Assembly (NCBI GenBank): GCA_015680685.1
Contig: MNCI01016277.1
Location: 8,577-72,576, forward strand
Direction of reading: 5' to 3'
Origin: Gnetum montanum
Lineage: Eukaryota; Streptophyta; Gnetopsida; Gnetales; Gnetaceae
Length of the DNA: 64,000 nt
A program made the translations under genes and the position numbers. The notes below the pieces were generated by a model, which saw nothing but the letters and a program-made list of their open reading frames with translations, ran no database searches and was not told the DNA's origin. This document shows positions 43,382 through 55,550 of this stretch, piece by piece (positions within the stretch are counted from its first letter, which is position 1; every line of letters starts with the position of its first letter).

Positions 43382-46150
43382 TACTATCCTTTATGGATGG
43401 GTTTTGGGCTATAATCAAATTCGCATCAACCCAGAACATTAACTGACTACAACCTTCATGACTCCCTGGGGAACTTTTTGTTAAACCATGATGCCTTTCA
43501 GGTTAAAAAATGCTGGAGCAACTTATCAACGTGCCATGACATATATCTTTAGTGATTACCTCTTAGAGAGATTGAACGATTACGTAGATGACATAGCTAT
43601 CAAATCTAATAAGTCAAAAGATCACCCAGAAGATCTAGAGTTAATCCTTAAACGATGTCGTAGGCATGACCTATGGATCAACCCATGAAAATGCATCTTT
43701 AGAGTTAAAACTGGATGCATGTTGGGGTTTGTGGTATCGGAGACTGGCATACGGGTTGACCTCAATAAGGTTAAAGCCATTGTTAACCTAGCACCACCTA
43801 CAAACCTCAAAGAATTATGTGGGTTGCAGGATAGGTTGCAATTTATCAGGTGGTTCATCTCGAAGTTAATAGACAAATTACGTTCTATGCATCATCTGCT
43901 CAAGAAAGGAGTTAACGTTGAATGGACCGAAGACTGCCAGTGTGCGTTTGATGACCTGAAGAAAGAGCTATTACATTTGTCAATAGTTTTCCCACCACAA
44001 AGGTATCAACCTTTCTACATCTATCTAGCAAGCTCAGATGTGTCTATAGCTGTGTAGTTGTGCCAAAGAAGGGATGACGGGTCAGAAGTCCCTATCTATT
44101 ATCTAAGTCATGCTCTATTTGCATACAAAACAAGGTACAATGAGGTAGAGCGTAACTGTTTGGCATTGGTGTTTGCACTAAGAAAATGTAGACACTATCT
44201 TTTCAATAGCCAAGTCAACATAATTTGCAAGAACAACATTCTGTGGGCCATCACAAACAATTTATACAAGATTAGTAGGATAGCCCTCTTGAAGGCCATC
44301 ACAGTGAAATTTGATTTACACTATGTCAGTCAATCATTCACGAAAGGCCAAGCCATAGTTGAGTAGCTCGTAACATCACCTATTAATGATCAAGCCGCGA
44401 TAGAGCCTGAGTTTCCTAATGAACAGATACATAGTTTAAGCCTTCTATCAATAGGCCTTGAGTTGACGTTATACTTCAATGGAGCTTTGACTACCAAAGG
44501 TGGCAATGCTACAACTGTCATTACGCTCTCCCTTGAAGATGTTTGTCCACTGGCTTACTGCCTAGCATTTCCTTGTACAAACAATGTGGTAAAGTACGAG
44601 GGGCTCCTTAGGGGATTGTTAACAGCCAAGGAACTCAACGTTCAACACCTGGAAATCCGAGGTAATTTGATGCTCATCATCAATCAAATCACAGGGGTCT
44701 ACACCTACAAAGATGTATTGCGATATGGCTAAAGATCTCTTGAGATAATTCACAATAACTGACATCCAACACATTTCGCATAATGAGAACACCATTGCTG
44801 ATGCACTAGCCACACTAGCTTTAAACATGCCACCACATTTGTTTACCACATTGCCCACCTTAATGAAAAAATGTACAGATCTTGTCATACAAGTGGCAAA
44901 AATCTCTTCTCTAAGCACAGGGGGAACACCAGAATGGTACGATAACATTAAAACCTACCTTTTGCATTGCGAACCACCGCACGAGTTAACACCTACACAA
45001 AAATACGTAATCTGCAAGCGTGCTAGGCAATACGTCATCATCGGAGAAAATACTCTATGTAGACACTATTTTGATGGAGTATTTCTAACCTGTGTTAATA
45101 ATGACCAAGTGCAAAGAATAGTTAGCAAAGTCCATGAAGGACTATGTGGAGGACACATAGCCCCATGAGCCATGGTCGCTAAAATCAAGTGCTTAGGGTA
45201 TTATTGGTCATACATGGAACAAAACTGCCTTACCAAGGTTAAGACATGTGATACATGCCAACGTTACACAAATTTAATACACATGTCACTGACTAAATGG
45301 CATACTACATAGATCACTTGGCCATTCCAATGATGGGGACTAGACATCATAGGCCCCATCACACCTAAGTCTTCTGTAGGACATAGCTTCATTATCATCG
45401 CCACCGAGTACTTCACGAAGTGGGTCAAGGCTATTCCCCTACGAAAGATTACATCTCAACATATTTTCCATTTTATCTTGGACAATATAGTAGCCAGGTT
45501 TGGGCTTCCCATGACAATTGTAACTGACAATGGACGATAATTTAGTAGTACCAAACCAAATCTTTTTGCAGTAACCTTGGTATCAAGCAATCTTTTTCCT
45601 CACCCTATTACCCACAAGAAAATGGTCAAGTAGAGGAAAAAAACAAGGTGGTCATCAATTTACTGAAAAAGATGCTTAGTAGCAACAAAAAATGATGGCA
45701 TGAAAAAATCCTCTATGTGTTATGGGCCTATTGTACGACATGCAGAATAGCTACCAGTAGGACACCCTATAGCCTAGTCTATGGATCTGAAGTGGTGTTA
45801 CCCCTGGAACTACAGGTTCCCTCACTATGGATGGTCCTGTCCACAGTTATAAATGAGACTCAACACAATGAGTCCAGGATCGTGGATCTAGACTCAGTAG
45901 AGGAGAAACGCATTCAGACACATGACAACATCAAAGGATATCAAGATAGGCAGAAACAGAAGCATCATCGCAACCTGCATCAGTGACCAATCAAGAAACA
46001 AGACTTGGTTCTTAAGGCCATTCATGAACTAGTGAGAAAATTCTCTATAATCTGGGAAGGCCCTTTCCTAGTTGTCAATGCATATGACAATGGAGCATTC
46101 AGGTTAGCAAACGTCAATGGCAATGAACTCCTGAATCTAGACATCATCTT
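43382..46150 (+). pseudogene. Element 2 pol, 3' part
   Basis: Continues from LLSFMDGF with YVDD in NDYVDDIAIKS, RNase H (FYIYLASSD, SHALFAYKTRYNEVE), the archaeal-type RNase H (YFNGALTTKGG, NNVVKYEGLLRGL), integrase zinc region (GGHIAP, CDTC), a core in which WGLDIIGPI is kept but TDNG is followed by a stop, and the C-terminal domain (KGYQDRQKQKHH). Stops and frameshifts are frequent. The end is approximate because the terminal codons are decayed. Confidence 0.87.
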
Positions 46151-46179
46151 GGCTCAAACACAAGGTAACCAACATTTGC

Positions 46180-46535
46180 TATGATGTAAAACTGGCAGTG
46201 TTGTACACGTCCGCTATGACGTAAAACTGGCATTTCTTGCATGCATCTTCCATGACACTAAACTGGCAAAGTTTTTGATCATTCACCATGACGTGAAACT
46301 GGTAAGGTAAGCATCTGTCTGCTGAGATGTTAAACTAGCATAGAATTGTCCCTAGGTCATGACACAAAATTGACACCCACAGCATGGTTTGCTAGGACCA
46401 TAAACTAGATCTTCCACCATCTACTATGATGTAAAACTAGCATGCTTCAGTTTGCCCAGAGTTTAAACCGGGACCATGATCTGCTAAGACTTAAAACCAG
46501 CAACAACGGTCCACCAAGACTTAAAACTAGAATAT
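46180..46535. repeat. TTAAACTGGC repeat cluster C of element 2 (after integrase)
   Basis: About ten units, for example CTATGATGTAAAACTGGCA, CTATGACGTAAAACTGGCA, CATGACACTAAACTGGCAAA, CTAAGACTTAAAACCAGCA. Matches cluster C of element 1. Confidence 0.85.
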
Positions 46536-47170
46536 TTCAACAAATAATTCATGAAGCAAGTGAGTGTGATCATTCTTGCATGGCATCCCTACCAGATGGA
46601 AAGGATGGGGCATTGGAACATACACAACGCTGATACCCTACTAGCATCCTACTGATTCCTCGGATATGCCGAAAGGCATACTACTGACCCCTCGGAGATG
46701 CCTCTACAATGGCCACTCTGTAGTTGCAACTCTTGGGGTCAACTTTGCCACTTGGAGCCCTAAGGAAACTATGATCACCCATAGCCTTAGTGGTCTCCAC
46801 CCATTGCTGCTACGAGATTCTATCTTAGTAGATTCATCTAACTGGTTCTTTGCCCGGTCGATTGGATAAGATGAATCTGGCTATCGACGGCGAACTCCTG
46901 AATCACAAAATCAACAAAGGGACCCTTGCCTCTTACTACGGTCCCTTCTCTGTGGCCTACGCTCTCCTTTTCACTTTAGGCGGCACTTGTTTCAATAGCC
47001 TCCCTAGTGATTAGGGTGATTGCTTTTGCTCTCTATTCTCTGTTATGTTTTGTAGGTTACTTGCTACAATAGAATTGTTCAAGAATGTATTCACTAGGAG
47101 GCGAGGCATCATGGCATTCTGAGGTGGCTGCTCAGACTAGCCTGACTACTTGGGAATGAAAACCCTACCT
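46536..47170 (+). mobile_element. Element 2 3' untranslated region, first part
   Basis: Nothing coding. TGTTATGTTTTGTAGG near 47040 and GGTGGCTGCTCAGACTAGCC near 47123 match blocks in element 1 (about 11755 and 11840), showing that this untranslated region is conserved between elements. Confidence 0.55.
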
Positions 47171-48530
47171 TTTTTCCTCCATTAGATAACTAATTTCACT
47201 TTCTCTTTTCTTTATTCTTACAACCACCCTTACCCTCTCCTCCTGTTTGTATAGAATGTGAGCATACAGGAAGTCTTTTGCACATGATAAACATCACATC
47301 CATGGATTGGTGTAATGCAACTCACCTCATGGAAAGCATCTATAATCCAAAAAAAAGGCAAAGTTAGGTAAAATGGATGAAACACAACTCATCCAGGCTA
47401 TACGGGCATAACAAAACTCATCCATGCAAGCCCCGCATACACAGTATAGTAGTGTAACCTATTGGGAAAACACCCGCAAGAAGATGCCTAATAGCATGTT
47501 TGTAAAAGTTTCTTACTCATATGCTTGAGTCTTCCCTGAACCTCCCTCCCTACTACTATAAGATCCCTTATATGCTCCTTATGCCCCCATCCTTTGCACT
47601 TCCAGGTTTGACAGAGCGACATGTGAGTAGTTGTCGACGGACACTGTTGGTGTCATTACCTCTATGGTGTTTCATTTTCTTTGTCGACGTCCTTCGGGCA
47701 AGCCCTCTAAATGTCAACAAAGAGGGGCCATTGAAACACGATGAAATTTCGAGGCCTCGATGGTTTAGCAAAGTCTCAAGGCTTAGGCAAGGATTTGCAA
47801 CAAGTCGCACATCTCAGTAAGTTTTCTCTTTTCTGATAAGGGCAGTTTTCTCTTTTCCTCCATTAGACAACTAATTTCACTTTCTCTTTTCTTTATTCTT
47901 ACAACCACCCTTACCCTCTCCTCCTGTTTGTATAGAATGTGAGTGTACAGGAAGTCTTTTGCACATGATAAACATCACATCCATGGATTGGCGTAATGCA
48001 ACTCGCCTCATGGAAAGCATCTATAATCCAAAAAAAGGCAAAGTTAGGCAAAATGGATGAAACACAACTCATCCAGGCTATACAGGCATAACAAAACTCA
48101 TCCATGCAAGCCCCGCATACACAGTATAGTAGTGTAACCTCTTGGGAAAACACCCGCGAGAAGATGCCTAATAGCATGTTTGTAAAAGTTTCTTACTCAT
48201 ATGCTTGAGTCTTCCCTAAACCTCCCTCCCTACTACTATAAGATCCCTTCTATGCCCCTTATGCCCCCACCCTTTGCACTTCCAGGTTTGACAGAGCGAC
48301 ATGTAAGCAGTTGTCGACGGATGCTGTTGGTGTCATTACCTCTATGGTGTTTCATTTTCTTTTTCGATGTCTTTCGAGCAAGCCCTCTAAATGTCAACAA
48401 AGAGGGGCCATTGAAACACCATGAAATTTTGAGGGCTTGATGGTTTAGCAAAGTCTCAAGGCTTAGGCAAGGATTTACAACAAGTCGCACATCTCAGTAA
48501 GTTTTCTCTTTTCTGCTAAGGGCCAACTAT
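47171..48530 (+). repeat. 680-bp tandem duplication spanning the polypurine tract and LTR start
   Basis: Two copies, about 47171-47850 and 47851-48530. Markers: CCTCCATTAG at 47176 and 47857, ATGCTTGAGTCTTCCCT at 47521 and 48201, TTGAAACAC at 47731 and 48411. Each copy includes the pre-LTR block, the polypurine tract and about the first 110 bp of the LTR. The junction shares a TTTTCTCTTTT tract, suggesting slippage or unequal exchange after insertion. Confidence 0.9.
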
Positions 48531-49629
48531 GCTACGCAACTTAGTGTAGTGGACTCCGGGAGAACAGAATGAAATAAGGGATGCGCAGCAACAACACTTC
48601 AACTTCACAAGTTAGCCTTGTCCAAAACTTTAATTTTTGTATGCTACGCTACATTACGCTATGCAGTGCAACATAGCATAGCGCAAGTAGCACAATCGAT
48701 ATGACAAGGATAATGAAATTCAAGCAATGGTAGTCATTACGCTATGATATGCTTTCTAGCGTATCACAGCGTAATCACAGAACAATTTATTCAACACAAG
48801 AGACAAACTCAAATAAACTATCTTCTTAAGGGGTAGTTATGCTATACTACGCTTTAGAGCGTAACACAGTGTAGCGCCATAAGCTTCAGCTACAACACAC
48901 CAGGTTAATGACATTTTGTGGGCTCAGGACACACATCATCTAAACCGCATTCTTCTCCTAGCCATAATCTTATAAATACCCTCGCAAACAATGTTGGTAG
49001 GGGTTGGAAATTTTTGACAGTATTGGAAAAAAAAAGATTGACGAGGCGATGAGAAGAGCATCGACGGTGACAAAGAGAAGCTTTTGACCAAAGACTTCAA
49101 GTTAGCAAACATTTTTCTTTGAGCCGAACTCCCTTGTGCCCAGATTGGCTAAAACAAGGTAGATTGGCCTTTGCTTGTTTTATCTTTGAATAACTTCTTT
49201 CTCTCAGCATGCACTTCATCTAAATTGAAGTTCGCTTGCAACCATTATATTCAACATATTTATCTATAAGTTCAATCCCAAATTTCGGGATCATACATTC
49301 TCCAAATTCAATTTGTTGCATTTTACTTACATTGATTTTATAATTGTTTTGCATCATTTACATTTTTATCACTATCTTTAAGATCTGATCTTAGAGAAGA
49401 TCTCATTTTCCTATCAATTGATATTGTACCTTCACATTGAAATCATCATTTCATGATCCGATCATTACAAAATTTACTGATTAAGTAAGTCCCTGTCTGA
49501 TCGACAAGACCATTCAGGGCACCTCGAATTTGTTTTCTCTAGCATAGCCCTCACATGGATCTAGGGTTGGAACTGTGTACACGAAAATTTTCTCGGTGTT
49601 TCCAGTAACCGCCGTTTTTCGTTGTTACA
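48412..49629 (+). mobile_element. Element 2 3' LTR
   Basis: 1218 bp, TGAAACACCATG to GTTGTTACA. TATAAATA at 48971-48978. Followed by the target duplication ACATG (49630-49634). Confidence 0.92.
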
Positions 49630-49634
49630 ACATG

Positions 49635-49703
49635 GATCCGGGGTTAGGCTATATGCTCGGTAACCTCTTGGTGTCCCAACCACTGATGTTTTCATCCATT
49701 ACA
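49635..49703 (+). mobile_element. Element 1 3' LTR, right part
   Basis: GATCCGGGGTTAGG to CATCCATTACA. Continues the LTR broken at 14931. Confidence 0.85.
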
Positions 49704-50106
49704 AAGGTAAAGGGGGAAAAGCATGTTCCTAAGAAAATTAGTAGAGTTGTAATTTTGCAACTGGCTAGGCCCTCAATCCACACTGACTCTTTCATGAGCA
49801 TTCTGATGAGAGGTCAACATTTTTAAGGGCAAGCCACCCTAGTGCCATGGTCATCATCAATCATGCTGACTCTACATCCTTCATCATGACACCCTACTTA
49901 CACTTCATATCCCCTTTTATCCATAGAAAATTACCTACACCTTTTTCTCCTAGCATACTGCCATCCATAACACTCTTGAGCATGATGCAATGACATCTAA
50001 TTAGGTACTAAAGAGTGATGTTGATGCCAAGCTTGTTGTGGTGATTTTTTATTCTTTGTCAATATCTCTTGAGCCACTCCTCCCAACATCAAAAAAGAGT
50101 GGCCAA
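49704..50106 (+). mobile_element. Element 0: end of internal region and polypurine tract
   Basis: Sequence into which element 1 inserted. It ends in the pre-LTR block (TTTTTTATTCTTTGTCAATATC, then CAACATCAAAAAAGAGTGGCCAA). The rest of element 0 lies left of the window. Confidence 0.6.
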
Positions 50107-51810
50107 TGAAACACCACCAAATTTAGGCTACTGTGTCTTAACTACAAACTTTTCTAAGTGCTAGGACTATGCTTTCCATTGTCCTTGAGTATAGTTAGCC
50201 TAGTGGAGAGTGTAGTTAGCTCCAAAAATTGATTCTCTACAAATTTGCCTAAGTGTCATCATAGAGCAAGAAACTACAAATTTTTCTAAGTGTTGGAACT
50301 AAACTCTCCACTACCCTAGAGCATAGTCAGCTTAGTAGAGAGCATAGTGAACACCAAGGGGTAGTTTTTCAAATTTTTCTAAGTTTCAAGTTAGTAGCTA
50401 GAGATTTTTCTAAGTGGTAAGAATATGCTCCCCACTTCCATGGAACATAGTCAAGCATAGTCAACATGGAAGACCCAGTTTGATAGAAATTTTCTAAGTG
50501 TTGAGACTATGCTCTCCACTAGATGGGAGTGTAGTCAAGCATAGTCAACTAGAAGCCAAATTTTGCAAAAATTTTCCAAGTGCTGGGACTACACTCAACC
50601 CTAGTTGGGTGTAGTTAGCCTCTAGTGGAGAGTGTAGTTAGCACAAAGCCACTTTGCAAAAGTTTTCTAAGTGTTGGACTATGCTCTCCCCTAGTCTAGA
50701 GTGTAGTTGAGTGTAGTTATACAAAATAGCCTCCAAAGGCCTCTAAAATGTAGCACTAACACTTAACTCAAATCCAGCGCACCTCCAACAAGTGTAGCTA
50801 GCAAAAATGCATCTTTTTTGTATCCCTTTTTCTCCCGAAATTGTAACTATGCTTGACCCCAATCAAGATAGTGGACAACATAGTCTTGGAGTGTAGTCTC
50901 CAAATTTGCATTATTTTAGGTACATTGTGATCTTTTTGGCACAAGAACATGTAGTTGGTAGTGTAGTCAGTCTTACAATCTTGCAAATTTTAGCAAAGTA
51001 TAGTAGAGCACAAAATCGTTGGCCTCAATGGAGAGTGTAGTTGGATGTAGCATAGTCTCAATTATTCCATTGCCATGTGGCAAACGATCTACATTTCACA
51101 CTAACCCTAGGCCTATAAATACCCTAGCCCTCTATGGTTTAGGGGTTGGCAAAATTAAAGCAAGGATACCAAATTTGGAGCACATTTAGAATTTTGGCAA
51201 GTTGAGGCATTGGCAAATTTTAGGTTAGCATTTGGCAAGGTTGCACACCATTGTAACTCATTGCAGGTCATCGCAGACCACTGTAGTCCACTACAAACCA
51301 TAGCTGCCAACCCAGTAGGTACATACACTATGGAAGAACATTAGTCTTCATAGCTAGACATCCCTGAGACTGTGACTATGTTGTCCACTACACCTATTAT
51401 ACACCATGTACCTTCTCATCCCTTTTGAGGTTAACTACGCTCAACCCCATTTGGGGTGGTATTTCATTCTCTCTCACTCTCTTTCTATGCATTTTCAACA
51501 ATTTTTTACTTGCATTTTGTCATTTTACTTGCATTTTTTACTATTTTTTATGCACCACTACTCATCAACACCTTGGTTTTGCACTAAAACCTTTGACTAC
51601 ACTCACCCCCATTAATACCATTGATACTCCAAATACTGCTTGACACTTAGCATTTTTTGGCATTGCATTTGGTAAGTCCCAATTTGATCAATAAGGACAT
51701 TCTTAGCACCTCGTTTTCACCTCTAGCAAGCCCTCACATGGACTCGGGGTTAGAACTATGTGCTCGTGAATCCCTTAGTGTTCTAGCCATCAACATTTTT
51801 GGTTGCAACA
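50107..51810 (+). mobile_element. Element 0 3' LTR
   Basis: 1704 bp, TGAAACACCACCAAATTT to GGTTGCAACA, TATAAATA at 51114-51121. U3 (50150-51060) carries at least ten copies of its own motif, ATGCTCTCCACTAG and the inverse TAGTGGAGAGTGTAGTTAGC, which differs from the motifs of elements 1-3. Confidence 0.8.
50150..51060. repeat. Inverted CTCTCCACTAG / CTAGTGGAGAG cluster in element 0 LTR
   Basis: Alternating forward and inverse copies about 40-60 bp apart, often with TTTTCTAAGTG between them. Family-specific equivalent of the palindromes in the other LTRs. Confidence 0.7.
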
Positions 51811-53260
51811 CCATTCATGCTAGAGAAGGCTCCTTCCATGTTGGGTAGTGTGGAAACAAAGGGGAAAATTTTCTTTTTCACTTTTGATGGCAAGATGACA
51901 CTCTTGGAAACTAAAAACATATGTTAAAGAAGCCTAAAACCTCATAACCTTCAGATAATGCTCATTTGACTTTGTTTTGGACCTCAAAATGTCTTTCCCC
52001 CAATCTTTCACTGTAGAGTAACTCCCCCTATCATAGAAATAAGGGGGTGAAACCTTAGATTCCCTTGAATAACCTCCAAACATGACCAAAATCAACCAGA
52101 AACTTGCAAAATCATGATCTACAATCCTAGGAGCCTAGGAACCTAAAAACATGCTCCCAAGTCATCTTGAAATAATGGAATAAGTGTCCTCCCATTCTTC
52201 CAAACCAGGGATGCTATGCTCAATGTGGAAGAATGGGGAAAATCCATTTAAACATGTTTTGACACCCAAAATTAACTCAAATGGCCTCAAAATGAAGCTA
52301 GAGGATGCATAACTTCTAGATCTAGGTACCAACTACTTGTTTGACCATGTTTAACCATATTTTTATTTTGATTTTGGTTTTCCACACTAATCACCTTCCT
52401 TCCATGCTAGCCAATGTAGAAGTAGGGGGCTTAAGATCTAGAACCTACTTTTTGGCTTTTACCAACCTTTGGAATGCCTAATTTTTATAGATCTAGCCCT
52501 ACATTGCCTTGGGAAGGCCTTGGAACCTCAATTTTGGACCTATGAAGGTCCTAAAACCTAATTTCCTTAGTTTCCATGTGAAGGGTCCATTCTTCCATGT
52601 TGGCCAGCATGGAAATAAGGGGACCGAGCATGGAAGTCTCAAAATTCTTAATTTTCATGTCCAAATACCCAAAAATAGCCTTGATTGATGCCCATACTTA
52701 CCTAATAGCCTTGTAGCCCTAAACCATGGTATGATAAGGTCTAAAACTAGTAAAACATAACCCTTTTTCTTACCTATATTATTCCCATTTCACCATATGT
52801 AACATGTTTTGCTTGATTTAGCCTTATTACATTAAGTTCCCACTTGTTTTTTGCCTTGTGTTACATTGTTAACCTTCTTAACCTAGTATGGCCTTTGTAT
52901 AGCCTTATATTTTATTTATTTTCCTTATTATAGTCTTATTTGCATCTGTCTAGCCTTTGATTGGTATCAAGTAGTGGGATTTGACCTTCCCTAACCATCA
53001 TTTGATACCATGATACCATGGCCCTCTAAGGCCAAAAACTAGCAAAATGTATACATATTTAATCATGATTGATCATGTATTACCTTGTATTGCATTATGG
53101 CCTTTTTTTACATTACTTGGATACTTGCATAGCCTTAGTTTCAACATGCTGTCTCATTTTTGCATTATTACCATGGTATTTTACATTATTTTTAGCATTA
53201 GTCTATTGATTTTTATTGTTTTGTTACACATGTGCCACTTGATGTGCTTATGTTATCATG
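51811..53260 (+). mobile_element. Element -1 internal region, non-coding
   Basis: No coding sequence is recognised on either strand. The first part (51815-52640) carries inverted copies of TTCCATGTTGGCCAGCATGG-like motifs, the same motif as the LTR at 54870. Sparse CTAAAACTAG and CCAAAAACTAGC units near 52740 and 53035. A GCCACTTGATGT block with acceptor-like CATGCAG (about 53229-53263) corresponds to the sequence before pol of element 1. Confidence 0.45.
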
Positions 53261-53740
53261 CAGATTAAGCCAAGGGTATGAGGAAGCAAATTAGACTAGT
53301 CTTAAATCCTAAGTAAACCCCTCTCATGATGTTTTCAAACTAAGTTGACCTTAAATATGCAAAACTTGAGTCTTGAAATCACTACACTATACAATCATAA
53401 CACCTTGAAGTAGCCTCACTACCATTAACCTTGAAGCTAGAAATATTATGAAGGGTCCCCTAGTCAAAGTTCCCATCTAAAACCACAATGGGGAGGAGAA
53501 AACACACCAAATAAAGTTCCTCGCTAGACCTTAGGTGTACTCATAAATGCATCAAACCCTTATTTTGCAACATTAAAGCCATCACATAGCCTTGATTATA
53601 TCTAATGCTCACATGTTTACTTGTAGTTTTGTTTATCATTGTTGATAGGCTGTAATGAATGAATAATGTTGATAACTTTGATGATCTACAATAAGTGAGC
53701 TTGTATAACATCTTTTGCATGATAGAAAGGCATTACCACA
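53261..53740 (+). mobile_element. Element -1: place of pol, without pol
   Basis: Between the acceptor-like site and cluster C there are only about 480 bp, with no RT, RNase H or integrase similarity. In elements 1-3 this interval is about 3.3-3.5 kb. The element therefore looks like a non-autonomous or internally deleted copy. Confidence 0.5.
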
Positions 53741-53744
53741 ACTT

Positions 53745-53860
53745 GTTGAGGCCTTAAACCATCAACATGATTTGCTAAGACATTAAGCTAGCATCATAGC
53801 CTACTAGGGCCTTAAACTGGTACCATGGCTTGTCATAGCCTTAAACTAGTAACATTGGTG
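53745..53860. repeat. TTAAACTGG repeat cluster C of element -1
   Basis: GAGGCCTTAAACCATCA, GACATTAAGCTAGCA, GGGCCTTAAACTGGTACC, AGCCTTAAACTAGTAAC, each preceded by a CTAAGA or CTACTAGG box. Confidence 0.75.
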
Positions 53861-54869
53861 ACTTGGGTGGCTTGGTTTTATCATTTTATGTGGCCTATAT
53901 ACATTGTAATGTTATGATATGCTTTTTTTGCTTGGTTTTCTTGTCCTCTTGGAGTTATGTTTGTAGGATGAAGCCTTAGACCATCGCAAGGATGCCACTC
54001 ATTATAGCAACAAGTCATCAAATGACCTGAATGTGCAAGATTTGGTGAGTTTTTCATGCTGTGGAAAGAGTGCTTGTACCATTGTCCTCCATCTAGCACC
54101 TCTCCTTGAGCTTAAGACTATAGCTTGATTATGACCTTTCATACCTTGTAAAATAATTTTGATCTATGATTGCCACTTGTGCGCTATGGTCATATGATAT
54201 CTCTTCATCATGCTCCATCCTCAAGTTCACTTGAATGTAATGCAACTCATTTAGTGAAAAATTGTTAAGTTTTTCAAGTGTAACACATATGACTTCAATG
54301 GGAAAAACAAGTCCACTGAGTGTAACACAACTCACTCAATGGGAAAACCAGATCTAATAGACCTTGGTAAAGAAACACAATGAAGGTTTCACCTCATAAA
54401 AAAAGAAGGAATGCAAAATTTCCAAAAAGCTGGATGACTGATGAAGACTAAAGAATAAACAAATGGCTTTGAACATCCAAAGGGAGAATCCTAGAGGCAA
54501 AACAAACCTTGGGACAAGATTTTGGATTCTCAAACATGTTTCTTGAGTGACCAACATCTTAAACATGAAGTGCCAAAACCGATAACCAAAACCTATTGGT
54601 AGACATAACATGTTAATGTCACATCATAGCCATGATGTCAATTCTTGAAATGCATTGTTAGCCTTCATAAAAAACTACTATAATCCCATTACTATTATCA
54701 TTTCCTCATCATAGCCTTATCCCATCATCACAAGCACTCTTCGACATGGTTCGACATGATTGCATCAAGAGTGAAGAGGAAACATCGGTGATGGACCTAA
54801 AGTGATGTTTTGTATTCATTGTTGGTGCCTCTTAGTTCAATCCTCTAGACACCAATAAAGAGGGACCAT
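53861..54869 (+). mobile_element. Element -1 3' untranslated region and polypurine tract
   Basis: GTTATGTTTGTAGGATGAAGCC near 53954 matches element 1. GTAATGCAACTCATTT (54237) and GTGTAACACAACTCACTC (about 54322) are the conserved direct repeats. Ends with GATGTTTTGTATTCATTG and CCAATAAAGAGGGACCAT before the LTR. Confidence 0.65.
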
Positions 54870-55550
54870 TGAAACACCATAAAAATTTGCATGCTGTAAT
54901 CATTTCTCATCATGTAGCATTATCCCTATGAAACTTGAGGTGAAACTTCATTGTAAATGTGAGAATTGTAATCTAGGTGGGGCAATCTCACATGTTTCAC
55001 ACTTTTGGGATTGAAAAATGATCATAAGTGGTCAAAGCATTATTCCTCAAGTGAAAAGGTGACCTAGTATTTATATCTGGGGGGGAATACCTTTTAAGAT
55101 GCCAAAAATGGCAATTTGATGGGTTTTTTTTGGGGAAATATGCACTTTTCTACACTAGAAATACTTTTAGGGGGTAAATCTTACCTTCCCCTAGCATAGA
55201 GGGGTGTGGGCTTCCTCTTTAAAATGGAAGTTGTTCCCCTAGCATGGAAGATTTCTCCCTTCACATGGAAACTTACTCCTAGCATGGTAGCTTATCCCCT
55301 TTCCCTCTCAATGTGGAAACTACACTCCCCTAGCATGGAAGAAACATGACAAAGACTTTAACTCTCTAGTGACTTCAAGGATGACCAACCACTTTAGCAA
55401 GGATGCCAGAAGGCTTAGATGGAAAATCTACCTCCAACGTAGAAGGTGTCTCCCCATTACTATTTATAGTAAATGGAATGACCATGAGGGTTTGGCACTA
55501 ACTATATATGGTTGATGAAAAATGTTTTATGTTGGCCCTAACATTCGGTA
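54870..55550 (+). mobile_element. Element -1 3' LTR, 5' part
   Basis: Starts TGAAACACCATAAAAATTTG after the polypurine tract. Contains CTAGCATGGAAG-type inverted motifs (55190-55340). The usual Tat LTR end is not found downstream, so this LTR is truncated, probably by insertion of the Athila-like element. The right boundary is approximate. Confidence 0.6.

Larger units (their letters stand above)
14932..49629 (+). mobile_element. Element 2: Tat-type LTR retrotransposon with antisense gene (interrupted by element 3)
   Basis: Complete from LTR to LTR, with an exact target duplication. Order: 5' LTR 14932-16147, leader, gag-protease 16403-20152, repeat cluster A, antisense gene 20616-24405, pol 25647-26304 continuing at 43382 to about 46150, cluster C, 3' untranslated region with a 680-bp tandem duplication, 3' LTR 48412-49629. 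Its own length without element 3 is about 17.6 kb. Its two LTRs differ at roughly 12 percent of positions over their first 200 bases by eye, so it is older than element 3. Confidence 0.9.

Noticed and set aside
47521-48440. Two similar short open frames (47521-47820, 48201-48440) as a duplicated gene
   Set aside because: They lie in the non-coding pre-LTR region, cross the polypurine tract into the LTR, and are similar only because of the 680-bp duplication.
51406-51848. Short hydrophobic open frames in the element 0 LTR
   Set aside because: Low-complexity T-rich DNA near the R/U5 part of the LTR; no homologue in other LTRs of the lineage.
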